Source of the DNA: Cordia subcordata
Taxonomy: Eukaryota > Streptophyta > Magnoliopsida > Boraginales > Cordiaceae
NCBI GenBank assembly: GCA_028554755.1
Contig: JAPTOF010000001.1
Span: 9,777,001-9,841,000 of the forward strand
Reading direction: 5' to 3'
DNA length: 64,000 nt
Shown: positions 1 through 12,190 of the stretch, piece after piece
Position numbering within the stretch: the stretch's first letter is position 1
How the letters are laid out: each line of letters starts with the position of its first letter
Translations under genes and position numbers: made by a program
Notes under the pieces: generated by a model
Seen by the model: only the letters and a program-made list of their open reading frames with translations
The model's database searches: none
Told to the model about the DNA's origin: nothing

Positions 1-130
1 ATATGTCAGTGCTCCCTGAAGGATATAAATCACCAGTCTGATTCGGGAGTTGAGATGATATCATCTCAAAGTAGCAGCAAGTGAAGGGTAGTTAAGATAA
101 ATATGTGATGTACAGAAGAATCAGCCCCTT

Positions 131-3100
131 TCAGAACAGTGATTCCACGGGCTTTGAAGGAGACAAAGCTGCAACAGACTTGAACTGTCACAACAAGAAG
201 TTGCATGACAAGTCAATAGTGTAGTTTCAAAATCCGTTATTGCCATGCAAAAGAATTATAAGAGTTTAAAATCATAGCAGAAGTATATTACCTTTGGCTG
301 CCTATATTTTTCACGTATAGCATTGAGGGTGCATCTATTAGTGTTCAGCTGTAAATCTAGTAAGGCGAGAACTCCAACTTTCAGCTCCGATGTTTTGTAG
401 CTAGTATAATGCTCCAGAGTGCGATTCTGGAAGAAGCATCCACCGTCATTTTCCACTTGAATAAAAAGAGAAGCAGGATCAGTAGGATCATAAATCAAGT
501 GGTATACTAACCCATGGATGATCTGATTGATCAAGTGTCCATCTTGCAAGAAATACAGCCGAGGCAGCAACAAGGGATGGAAGGAACTTGAGCAAATTGT
601 ACTCAAGAAGAGTTAATTCTGCTAGATAATTTGCCAGAAATTCCAATTCCACTGATGGGACCTAAAATTGATTTGATAAAGTAGTTAAAAGCTTCATTCT
701 TACGTGGCAGAGGGGAGCAAACAGCAAAGGATAAAATCTCATACCTTGGAACAAACTTGTGCTGCTTGAATGAACCTCCTAAAATGTGAATAAAGTATAA
801 GAGCTTGTCAACTCTGAAATACAGAACTTATAAAAATTAATTAACACAAACAACTGCAAGTACCTGAGGAACTTCTTTGTCGTAGGAACTGATAATTGGA
901 AACCTAAAAAGTTCAAAACTCGACTTTCCATCTTTACCACCTGCAATGCAACCCTACTTGTGAGCATTTTCTTGTCTTCTTTTTCAGCCAACTTTTCTGG
1001 ATCTTTGATCTTAACCAGTAGAAAGCCACACATATACCAGGGCATACCTCTTCTTTTGTGTAAGTATTGTCTGTGATAAGACAAAACTCTTCCACGCGAG
1101 GGGCACAGATCTCCTCATACTTCCTTCAGGCCATAAATTGGAGCAAAATCAATGAAGCATACAAATATTTTAGTGTTCCCCAAATGGATGCAAAAACTTC
1201 CAAAACTGTTAAACAAGCGGAAAGAAAATGGCAACGTCTAATATTAAGACTATTTATAAATTACAGTGCATTGCTAAAATTTCAACTTCTTAAAAACCAG
1301 AGGGACTCTTTTTACTTTCCGTTTTTGTAGGTAGTTGGGTTATCAGAGGGAAAGGAGAGAGAAAGGGAGATCATGTATAAATGAAAACAAAATGTGTTTC
1401 CCTCAAATTGTAAAATTAGTTGAAAGGCCAAAAAAAGCATTCCAGAAACAAATTAGTTACTATATTGAGTTATGAAGCTTAAGTACCAAAAGTTGACACT
1501 TTTCAGGTGGAGTGTGAGCTTTTTTACTGAGATCTAAACTTTGGGTTTGTCATTTTATCCAGTTAGAACATGGATTTTGGTGAACCATCAAACAAATCTC
1601 CAATTTCTGTGAACCATCAAAAGAATCGTCTTCCCAAAATTCAGTGGAAAAAGCATTCTGGAATATGACAGTTAATGTTTTTCTACTGATTAATTATAGT
1701 TGTATAAAGAATATGATTTTGAATTCAAGAATAATATCAAACATGAAGCAACATGACTTTTCAATAAATGATAGTAAACAGCAGAAGGAAAGGAAGGATT
1801 ATAACGTACGAAGCAATCAGCATGCATGTCACCCCTAGCAGTTGCAGTTTCTGTTTCTCAATGTAATTGTCAGATAGGAAACGGTCAATGAGATTTACAG
1901 TCAGGTAAAGTGTGTCAGGGACCAGTCTATATTCTTCAGAAACCTGAAAAGGAGTAGCCAATTATAGCCAATAGTCTATGATTTTCCATCGTTGGTGCTG
2001 AAAAAGGATATTAATGATATTACACCAAGAAATGATAATAAATAGTAGCAAACCCATCCTGATCTGTAGAAAACTACCAATCTGAATATGGATCTAGCTA
2101 GTGAACATCAGAACATCTCAGACTGAGGAAAAGGGAAGTAGCGAATTGGGCAATGGGTATACAAGTGCTATATAGATGTAGACTGCAATCTGAATATTTA
2201 AACAGCTTCTGTGGCATTATAACGTAAGAAGCAATCTGAATATCCATTATAACATAAGAAACAATCTGAACATCCAAACAGCTTCTGTAGCATTTTGTTA
2301 AGCTTGCAAATGTAGTCTTGGTGATAGATATGCATATCTGCGCCACAAATTCATTTGTATATGCAAACTGACTAACCTCCACAAGCCAATCAATCAGAAT
2401 ACCTCGCATGCCTTGAGTGATATCTTGCTGCATCTTCTCCATGTAATCACCCGAAGGCCTCCGACCAAGCTGAGAGGGAAGCCAGAAGCCAATGTGAGGC
2501 ACATAAAGTAAAAGAAATCCATTATTTTGAGAATAAATTCAAGCCTCATTCCAAGACTACATATGCATATCCTTAATTGGCAATATTAGTTTCCAAGAAA
2601 TCACATTTTGAACAAGAAAATAAACACCAGATTAAAATGGAAGATATATCAGAGGCTTGGAACTCTCTATATGTTGTCAACAGTTTGGCATTTCAATGAT
2701 GCTACCAGTTATTTAATATATTTGTCAAAAGGAATAGCTGAAATAATGAAAGACAAACAGGTAAAAAGAAAGCATTGCAGCTATAAGGACCTCCATAGTC
2801 TGCAAATTGCGATATATATCAGGGGCATACAGGCTGCACATTTGTGGATCCTTGTATTTTGAATCTATATTTACAATGCCAAGGCCATCTGACCCTTCTT
2901 GTTTCTCGCAATCCTTAACTTCTTCTGCAAGATGCAATTTCCAATACATATCAGGGTCAGTTGCAAGACAAACCACATTATTTCACAAGTATTACATAAT
3001 GAAAAGAAAGTGTCACACACTGCAGCAATATGTAGAACGCTGATGCTGAATGCCTAACCTTTCTGAGATGGGCTCTGCAGTTGAGCATGACTGCTGAGAT

Positions 3101-3870
3101 TCTGCATGAAAGGATTGATATCTGCTTGGTCGGATCCAGTTGTGCTGATGCATTTACTAGCTTGAGATGTTTTGTTCTCCTCAAAGTCTACAAGTGAACA
3201 AGTTCCAGGCAATTCTTCAACCTTTACTTTATTTGTTTCTTCAATAGAATTTTCTTTCCCACCCTGAAGCACCCGAGGTTTTTTAACATTGACAGCAGGT
3301 GCCAACTTTTCATTTTTCCTCACCAAACCCTTTTTCTCATGCTTGCTGGGCTGACAACCAGCAAAATCAGCAGTTAGCTTACAATGAATTACATAAGAGA
3401 GAAGCTTTAATCTGCAATTGAAATTGATAAGCTAAAACATTTCACAATAATAAGTGTTGGAATAATCCATTTATGTCAAAATGTCTAGTCTTTAAAACAT
3501 ATTGATATCATTGGAGAATGAAGTTTTGCCTCATACATCATAATTAACCAAGAAGACAACAGCATAACCTTACCTGAGTTTTGGTTGCACCGATGCAGCT
3601 TATGTATGTGTTTCCACAAGTTAAGTTAGTAACATCTTTTAAAACACCCCTTTTCTTCTGCTGAAGACAGGCTGTGGCACTAACACCAGACTTGCTTTCA
3701 TCTGATGATCCTCTTTTGGAGTTTGCTCGAAGCACCCGTTTTTCATTCTCTTTGGCAGAAGGATACAATGGCGGAAGTCCTCCTGACGGGCCTAAAGCTT
3801 TTGCCCTTGATCGCGTGATTCGAATGGCTGGCTGATCAACTGTGTTACAGGGTCTATTTTCTTTATCCAT
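131..3870 (-). CDS. CYCA2: A2-type cyclin (CYCA2), complete, 11 coding exons
   Basis: Mitotic cyclin that binds and activates cyclin-dependent kinases in S/G2/M, acting in the nucleus. Coding exons on the minus strand: 3870-3574, 3350-3059, 2924-2791, 2469-2377, 1943-1810, 1123-1048, 940-864, 778-745, 661-512, 426-292, 184-131. They sum to 1476 nt (491 residues plus stop). The N terminus starts MDKENRPCN, followed by [10 protein letters not shown], typical of A2 cyclins. A destruction box RGVLKDVTN lies at residues 74-82. The cyclin box opens with CSLYAPDIY and carries the signature [11 protein letters not shown] (262-272), then [18 protein letters not shown]. The C-terminal fold has [21 protein letters not shown] and the ending ESLF. 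Every intron is GT-AG and phases agree. The third intron donor (GAG|GTCCTT) is weak. The 3' UTR runs toward base 1. The family call is secure; which CYCA2 paralogue it is cannot be told. Confidence 0.93.
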
Positions 3871-3904
3871 ACTTGTGGCGCTTTATGACAATGGTGCATA
3901 TCAT
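3863..3904 (-). other. uORF overlapping the cyclin start codon
   Basis: On the minus strand an ATG at 3904-3902 opens a 13-codon frame whose TAA (3865-3863) lies past the cyclin ATG (3870-3868), so it overlaps the main frame by 8 nt. If the mature leader includes this stretch, a scanning ribosome meets this ATG first and would lower cyclin translation. Whether the leader includes it depends on the splice acceptor used; candidates CAG| occur near 3920-3935. Confidence 0.4.
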
Positions 3905-3949
3905 TAACCCAAAATGCCTTCTGTCAGAACTGCATTTACAGAGAGAAGC

Positions 3950-6730
3950 TGATCTCATATATCACTTATGTGAAACTTTCACCCCTCAATCTCATGTTCT
4001 AAACATATTCATCAGAAATGTCAACAAGAAAAGCTTTTTGGATTGCATCTCTAAGATCATAGAATGTAATCCTCCGAGTATGAGAAAGACAACCTATAGC
4101 ACATTTTGGGGAAATTTCAACCAAAAAAAGAGAAAAAGCAAGAAAGAAAGAAGAGATGTATTCTTTTGTATTTGGCAAAAGGTCAAGGGGACTCGTGCTC
4201 CTCCTAAATGCAGCAAGAACAAGAAGAAAACCAAGTCTTAGATGGTGAAACTTCTGAACTCTCTCACTCAATGACCTGAGATAACACAGTCCAACCTTGA
4301 TAAGCTCCTAGTTCCTATGAGTGATCGCCTTTAATTTTTATCTTTCCTAGACATACATACAACATTTATAATCCATTTTCATAAAGATGTTCTCCCTATC
4401 TATTTTTAGGAACCATCTTCAATCCTATCCTTCGAGAATCACAGGTCTCTAACATGCACATTGAGAAAAACTCAGGGAGTTCTCTCTTTATCAGGCTTAA
4501 CTGGTGACAGATGCTTCTGCTTTGTGGAACAGGAAAGAAAATGCAGTCTGCTATGTAGTGTAAAATTTGGACTGCTAATGTTTAGCTTCTTTGGTGATAC
4601 CAAAATATACTTTTTGAAACTCCAAATGCATCAGGTGCTTTTATTAAATAATTGGGACATAGAACAAGTGTGGCAAGTGATTTGAAAGTCTGAATAGCAG
4701 TTTAATCATCTAAAGCATAGGTGAAGGCCTAAGTGTACTGGTGCTTAAACAAGTACGTGCAGAGCAATGTATAGCAATGTTTTCATGTAAAAGAAATGAG
4801 TTCGGTCATCCTTATTAGATAATTATGTCCAACATAAAGAAGAAGCACTTACTGAGAACTTCAGTGCTAGAGTTCGATTAGCCAGAATTTATCGTGAAGT
4901 ATTAAAAAATCAAGCACTTTCAATACATATCCTTGGGAATAAAGCTCATATGTCCAGAGTCCTACCCTGCATAGTTGTGGAATTATTTAATCTCTTAGAC
5001 TGCACCACTATATACTGGCTGTTTAACAGCTGCATCGATAAAAGTTGATTCAAATAACTGAGTTTTAACGTGAAGAACACCCAATCTCACATTTTCACAT
5101 TGAATCAAAGAGATTCTTACCAATATCAATATGGTCTTTATTACAAAACTATACAAGTAAGAGATATTCTATTCCTTGATGGACTTGGTGACTAACAATG
5201 CATCAACCACTTAAGGCTCTATTCCACAACATTCTTCCAGAAATGTACATCCTAACTCAATTGTCACTATAATCAAATGGCACACCATATGTATCGGCCC
5301 TTTGTACTTACAACAAATATCAACTAAGCCTAAAATGACAACAGAGTACTTAAACCCACGACGCTAACTATGTTCATAGAATGTGACATCACAGTATTAT
5401 TGGATCTTGTGATCCAGAATATAGCCATTAGTGGGACCCATCTCTACAGTTTTTACGAGGACAAAACTCTAATAAGAAACACTTGATCACACGACTTAAT
5501 GAATAGATAGAGTCTAAACCCTCCTACGCAGCTTTTTTCTAGCAAAAGTGCAAAAAAATCTCTCTAATTCTCTCAGATTCTTACCCACACCCAGCCATGG
5601 GTGCGGTATACACATCCAATACAAGCTAGAAGAACCTCTACTCATAAGACTTTAGGTTCAAAAATTATATCTATACCAACTTCTACTTGTCTCCTAATTT
5701 ATATATGTTTCGACTTTGAACCATAACCCAACATGTTTTGGGTCAAAATATCAACTCTTATTTTGGACATTTCATCATATTTAGATCTAATTATCAATTT
5801 CTTATATATAATGTATAGATTTAAGGAATTCGCATAAGAAAATTAGAACTCTGGCCTGCATTATTACCTGGTACAATCCCAGAAACCATAGAATCAAATC
5901 CCATTTTATCTTTGTAGACACAATTAAGCTGCAAGCAAAGATTTTCAGTGAGTTCTACTTTTAGCTTATCCAAAAAAAAAATTGAAGGGTAAAAATGTGA
6001 AAGGGAATTATGTTCGCTTATAAAAGCTCAGTGTAGTTATCAACATGTAATACGTTAGGCAACAACAGTTGCACCTCGATACTGCTCGAGTGATTCAGAA
6101 ATGAAATATAGACTTGAATAACTCAAATAACTCAAAATTCAAATGTCTGATTTGAAATAAAACATTGAAATTTAGACGCAAAAAAAAAAAAACATTGAAA
6201 CGTTTAAAGCTTTTAAATCAAAATAGAAAAGATAAAGATAAATTTTGAATAGTAAATTAGAAGGCGAAAATAATTTTTCAGTTTTTGAGCTTATATTCTT
6301 GCATTTCCTTCGAGAGATAAAAACATGTCTATAAAATTACTATAACCCACACAGATACATACACATACACATTTATGTATGTACGTGTACATACATGTAC
6401 GCATCATTTAAAGAAAAACATAAATGCCAAAAAAAAAAAAGGAAAAAATTGCCTACTTAACAGAATTTACAGCTCATTTTTCCATATCCTTTAGCTCCCA
6501 AAAAAAAGGAAATAAATATATAAAAATGATTTCAAAAAATCCAGAAAAAATGGGGCCACGTAGAACAATGGCTCAGAACATCTCAGATCCGTGAAGAAAA
6601 TCAAAGCAGATAAAATGAATCTGCTGATACATCCAGCTAAATTTTCAACCATCAAGCACTCACACACAAACACACACTCAACACATATATCTATATGTAT
6701 GTATGTACGTATTATGAGCGAAAATGGAGC
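3950..6730 (-). other. Probable leader intron(s) of the cyclin gene, no coding content
   Basis: This 2.8-kb stretch separates the cyclin ATG from the likely promoter. Both strands carry only short frames without recognisable protein similarity. A CATA/TACA-rich simple sequence lies around 6350-6400 and a CA-rich stretch at 6655-6685. The simplest reading is one or two introns in the 5' UTR. Confidence 0.35.
5868..5928 (-). other. Possible non-coding leader exon of the cyclin gene
   Basis: A 61-nt segment is bounded on the minus strand by CTTGCAG| (acceptor) and CCAG|GTAATA (donor). It lies between the presumed promoter near 6.8 kb and the coding start at 3870. It contains two ATGs, which would be unusual for an efficient leader. 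This rests on splice-site shape only; transcript data would decide. Confidence 0.25.
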
Positions 6731-6737
6731 TGAGCTT

Positions 6738-6945
6738 ACAATGCATGATTTGGAATTTTGAGAGAGAGGAAGAGTCGCAGGGGTGGGCCCCACGGGGAGC
6801 CTAGCTAGGGTTTTCTCGGTTCCGATCGGTCATGCGATGAGGGGGAGGAAGGGAGGCTACTGTGTGTGGGTGAGTGTGTGTTAGTGTGTGTGTGGAGTGA
6901 GTGAGTGAGTGAAGAGTGATGGGTGGCCACTGTTTAAATAAAATA
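6738..6945 (-). promoter_or_regulatory. Cyclin promoter/first leader exon: TCP site and telo-box
   Basis: Upstream of the cyclin gene, GGTGGGCCCCAC (6782-6793) matches the class I TCP/site II consensus, and TAGGGTTT (6806-6813; AAACCCTA on the gene strand) is a telo-box. This pair is known from genes expressed in dividing cells. A TATA-like TATTTAAA sits at about 6933-6940 on the minus strand, followed by a CACT/CACA-rich tract that could hold the transcription start, which would place both motifs in the leader. A donor-like GCATT|GTAAGC lies at 6740/6739. Exact start and splicing are inferred. Confidence 0.5.
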
Positions 6946-6999
6946 AAGTTAATGAAGCCAGGAGCGTGAGAGCGGGATTTAGACCACAGTTCAAACTTC

Positions 7000-8630
7000 T
7001 CAAATTGCACTATTTTATTTCTTTTTTTTTTTTAAGGAAAAGAAAATGTTGACTTTTTTTTCTTCTTTTTACTCTTTTAGCTTTTTTTTTTCTTTTTTTT
7101 TTTGTATGTGTTGTTTAAGGATAATGGTATATTCTCCTGGAGGTGAATTTCCAAGTTTGCCCTCCACGTGATAGAACAAAAAGTTGCTCTTAATTTTGCT
7201 TCAACTTTTTTGGTACCAGATGGGTCAGATCTGTGAGTGAATGGTCAGATTTAGAAAGATGATTATCTGACTATGAAGATGTTGCTTAATTTTTCTTCTT
7301 TTTTTGGGTCAATGATCTTGGAGATGTTTTTTTTTCTCCTTATTATCAAAATGATTGTATAAATGTTTGAAGAAGCCTTTTAAAGCTAATTAAAGAGGGT
7401 CCACTCGGATTGGTTTACTAAAAAAAAACTATTTTTGTATAATCCTTTAAAAATATATATATTTTTGAGAAGTTCAAAATTTTAATTTTGAAGAAATGAT
7501 TTCAAGCGGTTTAATTTCTTTTAAAAGCTAATCCAAACGTATTCAAAAAGTGTTTTTTTAGTTGTAAACGGGCATACGATTCCAAATTTTAAGGTGAAAT
7601 TATCAATTATAGAAGTAAAAGGTAATCGATTTTAGTGAAAGACTATCTTCTTGATGGGCAAATTTGGTTTTTTCAATAGAGTTGTTAATAGTTGTTGTGA
7701 TTGAGAAGAGATGGAGCTTGACCCTAGCTTGTAGGGAGTGAGATTTTAAGTTAAATTTGTTGGAGAATTTTCAATGGCAAGAGTGCATCCAATAGTTGTA
7801 ACACAACGAGCAAAATTCAAATTATTCACTTTTTGACTTTGCTTAACGTTGAGCTATTCTCTTGTGATGTCCTATTCTTTTGTGATGTATGTCCTAATTC
7901 AATTTTTCAATTTGGTTCTCACTCTTGTGCTTTTTTTTTTCCTTTTTTTTTTTTTGGTCTGAACTCTCGTAATTCAAGAGTTTTACTTAAACAGATATAT
8001 AATCAATCTCCTTTATGTGAATGGAAAAATAGTAAAAATGCAATACAACTAGTGGTTGGGTGAAATATTTCTTCCGAGAGATCTCAAGATCATTTTCTTA
8101 TTATCTAATCAACACTTATTGACCCCTTTCAAACTAATGAAAGAAATAAATTTTGTACAAATATGTAAAAGATGGAGTTAAGTTGTCAATTGCCCTCGAT
8201 ATATCACATGATAGCCCATCCGTGGGGAAGTAGAAATCTAGACCAAGCAATCATGGAAGTCTTTGATTATATTTATGGTCGTTTTCCATTTTTATGTTAA
8301 ATGCTTCATACCTTCTTAAAATGGTTTTGTCATTTATTATGTATCATATACATTTCTTCCACTAGAAAAACGTGACAACCCTTTATTGATGGATATAAAC
8401 ACAAAAAATTAAAGCATTTAAACGAAAATACATCTTCTTTTGCAATCATGTTTGAAGCTACATTGGAGAGAGGTTGGACAAGATTTAGCCCTCTAACATT
8501 TAAATTTTATTTTGAAACAATAAAAGAATAGTAGTGCTTTTATATCGTGTTTGCACTACTTGATTCCTTTTTATATTAGTTGGGTTTGTTTGTTTTCAAT
8601 AATAGATGATGAATTTGGTTATACTTGGTT
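7000..8630. other. Intergenic AT-rich DNA, no gene seen
   Basis: Poly-T and poly-A tracts and short random frames only. It includes one MITE-like hairpin listed separately at 7397-7545. Confidence 0.5.
7397..7545. repeat. Degenerate hairpin MITE of the GGATTGG...CCAATCC type
   Basis: The left end CACTCGGATTGGTTTACTAA and the right end TTTTAAAAGCTAATCCAAAC are imperfect inverted repeats around an A/T-rich core. Similar hairpins occur at 25953-26183, 46177-46409 and 61409-61627, so they look like one dispersed family. Confidence 0.45.
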
Positions 8631-10342
8631 TGAAATTCACAAACAAATACTATTTTAAGTATTAACTTATTGATAATTAAATTTTAAGTTTGAAATAATA
8701 ATGTATATTGATATAAATAATGACTAGTAATGTATAAAACGAATAAGAGAATAAATGAGGAGAGACTCGTTTTAGAGCAATAGTAAACGTCTTACCTAAG
8801 TTGACATCTTGACATCTATAGTACATGAAGATGATATTATATATCTTTTAGAGCTTGAAAAACTTGGATAAAATATAATAGATTTTCCAAGTATGTAGTT
8901 TGTACTTTTAGAATCTTAAATATTCCAACCATCTTCTTTTGCCTACTATATGTGATCAACTATGCAAGTAAATCATTTGTTCTTTTAAGAGAAAAGGATA
9001 AACAAAGATTCAAGTTTTAAATGATTATTGAAAATATTTAAGTGTATTAATGCCTATTTAGTGAGATTTAATATGAATGAAATAACACACCAAACACACA
9101 CCCCAAAAAAGGACGAAAATACATTTTGTCCTAGCCCAGAGATAACATGCACAAAGTAAGAAACTATTCAAATTTTTAAATTTAAAAAGTGGAAGATCAT
9201 GAACAATTGTCAAACCTTAAAGCCACCCTTTTACCCTTTTTCTTTCTTGTGCAATATTGATGGGAGATCAATTTTTATATTCTTCCTATAATTTTGTAAG
9301 GAAATAATTTGTTCTTCAACTACAAGATAAGGCATGTAGCCTGGGTCAATAAAGGTTGATTGCTTGGTGCTTATCATGAAACTTTTGTTATTTCGACAAT
9401 TTCACATTTGACATGAACATTTATATGTGCACTTATTCTGAAAAAGTTAAATTATAAATTCTTTTATGCTTTTTACCCCTCTATTAATTCACCAAAATGA
9501 ATAGGAGCTTTAAATTCTCGTTGATATCAACATATAACTAATGCATTGATATGCTTTTTACGGATTTGTCCTTTTAATATTAAACGTAAATTTTAGTTGA
9601 ATTTATTTATCTTTAATAGCATACAACAAATCTAGTCATGAATATTTTATACTCTGTACAATTTTTTTGTGATAGTAGACCTTAAAATTTCTCACAAAGT
9701 TTTAAGTATTAATTAATTGGAAATTAAAATTTTAAATTGAAATTGATAATATATATCCATGATAGATAAGAAATGAACCTTTTCAAATTCACAAATAAGT
9801 ATTATTTTTTAAAATAAACTAATTATCAATTAAATTTCTAAACTAAAATTAAGAGTATATATCTATAGTAGATAACAAGTGAACTTGTTGGGATTCACAA
9901 TGAAATTTATTTTAAGCATTAATTGATTGATTATTTAATTTTCTAATTAAAACTAATAATTTACATCCAAATATAAAAACAATTAAAAATAAAATAAATA
10001 ATGAATAATAAATTGTTGGATAAACTAATAATAGGATAACCATCATCTAAATGCTGACATGACACTCTAATAATGCTTAAATAAGTATTTTTTAATAATA
10101 AATATTAAATTTACTTAGGTTTAATATTTTGGGTTTCACAAATGAATATTATCTTCGAAATGATTTGATTGACAATTAAATTTCTAGATTAAGGCTAATA
10201 ATATATATCCATAATAGACAAGAAATAAACTTTTTTTTTGAATTCACAAATGTATTTTATCTTAAAAATTATTTGATTGACTATTTAATGTTTGAATTAA
10301 AACTAATAATTGATATCCAAAAAAATCAAATAAATTTAAGCT
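8630..10342. repeat. Degenerate ~105-bp tandem repeat
   Basis: A unit of about 105 bp recurs: ATTCACAAAT, then a TTTTAAG-like stretch, TTGATTGA, ATTTAA, AAAACTAATAAT, and a close such as ATATCCAT-ATAGA-AAGAA. Copies are seen at about 8630-8735, 9689-9785, 9785-9890, 9891-10000, 10132-10240 and 10241-10342. Those from 9689 onward are head to tail with one interruption at 10000-10131. Divergence is high, so the array is old. No coding potential. Confidence 0.55.
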
Positions 10343-10344
10343 AA

Positions 10345-11945
10345 AGCAAATTGATTGACCATTTAATATATTTGTGTGTGTGTGTTTGGGGGGGGGGGGT
10401 GTTGTTTACTCGTTAACGAGGGACTCACCCGAGGTTTTAATATCTCCAATCAACAATTTTATTGTTTTTCCAATTATAATTCCACTGTATATGAACTGTC
10501 TTCTACTTGTCAATATAATTGACAAGTTGTAATTTAACTATATGGACACTCTCAAGATGTATTTTGGTTGGAGTAAAATTCACAAAATTCTCTCATGATA
10601 TATGAAAATATTATCATACATCGTTACAACATGTAAATTTCAAAAACCACTTGTATTCTTTATAAAGGTATACACTACCCTTTTCGTTTAATTTTCTATC
10701 CATTTTAGATGAGACACGCTTGAACTAGAGTCAGTAGTGTGATTTTGGCTCTTTTCTTAGTGCCATTACCAATTTTTTTTTGAAAAATGCAGACTTTCTT
10801 TAGAATTTTCGTCACACGAGGAAATATCGTAATATCTTCAAATATCACAAAGATATGACATTATTATTACTAAATTTTTGAAAAAGTGCTTAAATTTACT
10901 CACTAGTTAAGTTAACGTTTTTAGCTTCGAATAATGAAGGAGAATAGTGTATGCCTTCATACAAAAAAAAAAGTACAAATAAGTTTTTTTTTAGAGATTT
11001 TGTAATGCATAAATATCGAAATACTTTTATATAACACAAGGAATGGTGGTTAAAATTTATTATTCTAAAAAATCATTCTTAAAAAAAAAGAAGTAGAAGA
11101 AGAAGAATGATTTGGGGTCAGGGGTGGGTTCTTTGTGATAAACCCCTTTTTAAGTGTTGGGATTTGATGGTACTATATGCAAAAATTATTGGTGGTCTTT
11201 ATCATCTATGTTACTTGGTGTTTGTCCTCTTTAAAAGCTAACCAATTTCGTTGGTTGGATTGTCTGACAAAGGTGACAATCACATTTCTTTCCCAATTTA
11301 AATTTTCTGTCACAATCTTGTATTTAATCAACTGGACCACATGGATGGCCATCTTATTTACCTATTATTTCATCAAGGAGCCTAACACATTTATTATTAG
11401 AGGAACAGGTAACACTGTAGCTGTTGATTGCCCGCAGTTTCTAGATCAGATGGTGACATGATTTTTTTTTAAAGGGAAACTATACGAAGAAAACTAGACA
11501 AAACGAATAAAAATGACCATTTTAATATCTTCTCCTAAAAGAGTTCTGATAGGATTCGGGATTTCTTTCACAAGATGACAGCTTAAAGGAATCAAGAAAC
11601 TGCAGTTTGCCATCTAATCCGCACACTTATTTGGTTTTCCTATAAACATGATTCAATTAATAGCCCGATGAATTTGATTTCTGAAGAAGAGGAGGGAAGG
11701 GAGAAAAGCTTTGAGAACGGCTGGTTAATAGTTATTTGTTTGTGTGAAGGATTTCTAGGGTTTATATATTCATTATGTGTTCGTGTATTCAATGCAATAG
11801 CATAAAATAACTATAGTCTAATTGATTTTCCCCCCTACAAATCGAAAGAAAAAAACAAAAGGATGGATGGTAGGTTTAAGATCTCATTATTGTACTAACG
11901 AGAATAGTTTGTATCATTCACACCCAATAACATTTTGAAATATGT
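10345..11945. other. Intergenic DNA with a G-run, no gene seen
   Basis: It contains a short GT repeat and an 11-G run at 10373-10402. A 94-codon frame at 11177-11461 has no recognisable domain and AT-driven composition, so I do not call it a gene. Confidence 0.45.
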
Positions 11946-12190
11946 CAAACCTCCAACTAATTTCATCCTTTTTAATTAAATAGTGAAGACTCTAATTTAT
12001 AAAAAATTTTAGGAGGACTTCGATGCTAACAATATGATTTTGGTACTTAATTACAATTAGGGGTCTCCAAGTGATCTGTTAAACTCCAACCAATTGTCAT
12101 CCTTTTCAATTAAATAGTGAAGATTCTAATTTATAAATAATTTTAATGCTAACAATATGATTTCGGTACTTACAATAACGGGTGACCAAA
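11946..12190. repeat. Two-copy direct repeat, ~133-bp period
   Basis: AACCTCCAACTAATTTCATC at about 11948 recurs as a close variant at about 12080. Both are followed by AATTAAATAGTGAAGA, CTAATTTATAAA and ATGCTAACAATATGATTT. The first copy carries a short extra stretch (AGGAGGACTTCG). Confidence 0.6.

Noticed and set aside
10389..10400. G-run (and similar runs at 14137-14158 C, 47146-47158 G, 52661-52671 G)
   Set aside because: Homopolymers; too short and single to argue for G-quadruplex function, and prone to sequencing error.
11177..11461. 94-codon hydrophobic frame
   Set aside because: No recognisable domain, no splice context, and composition expected from AT-rich intergenic DNA.
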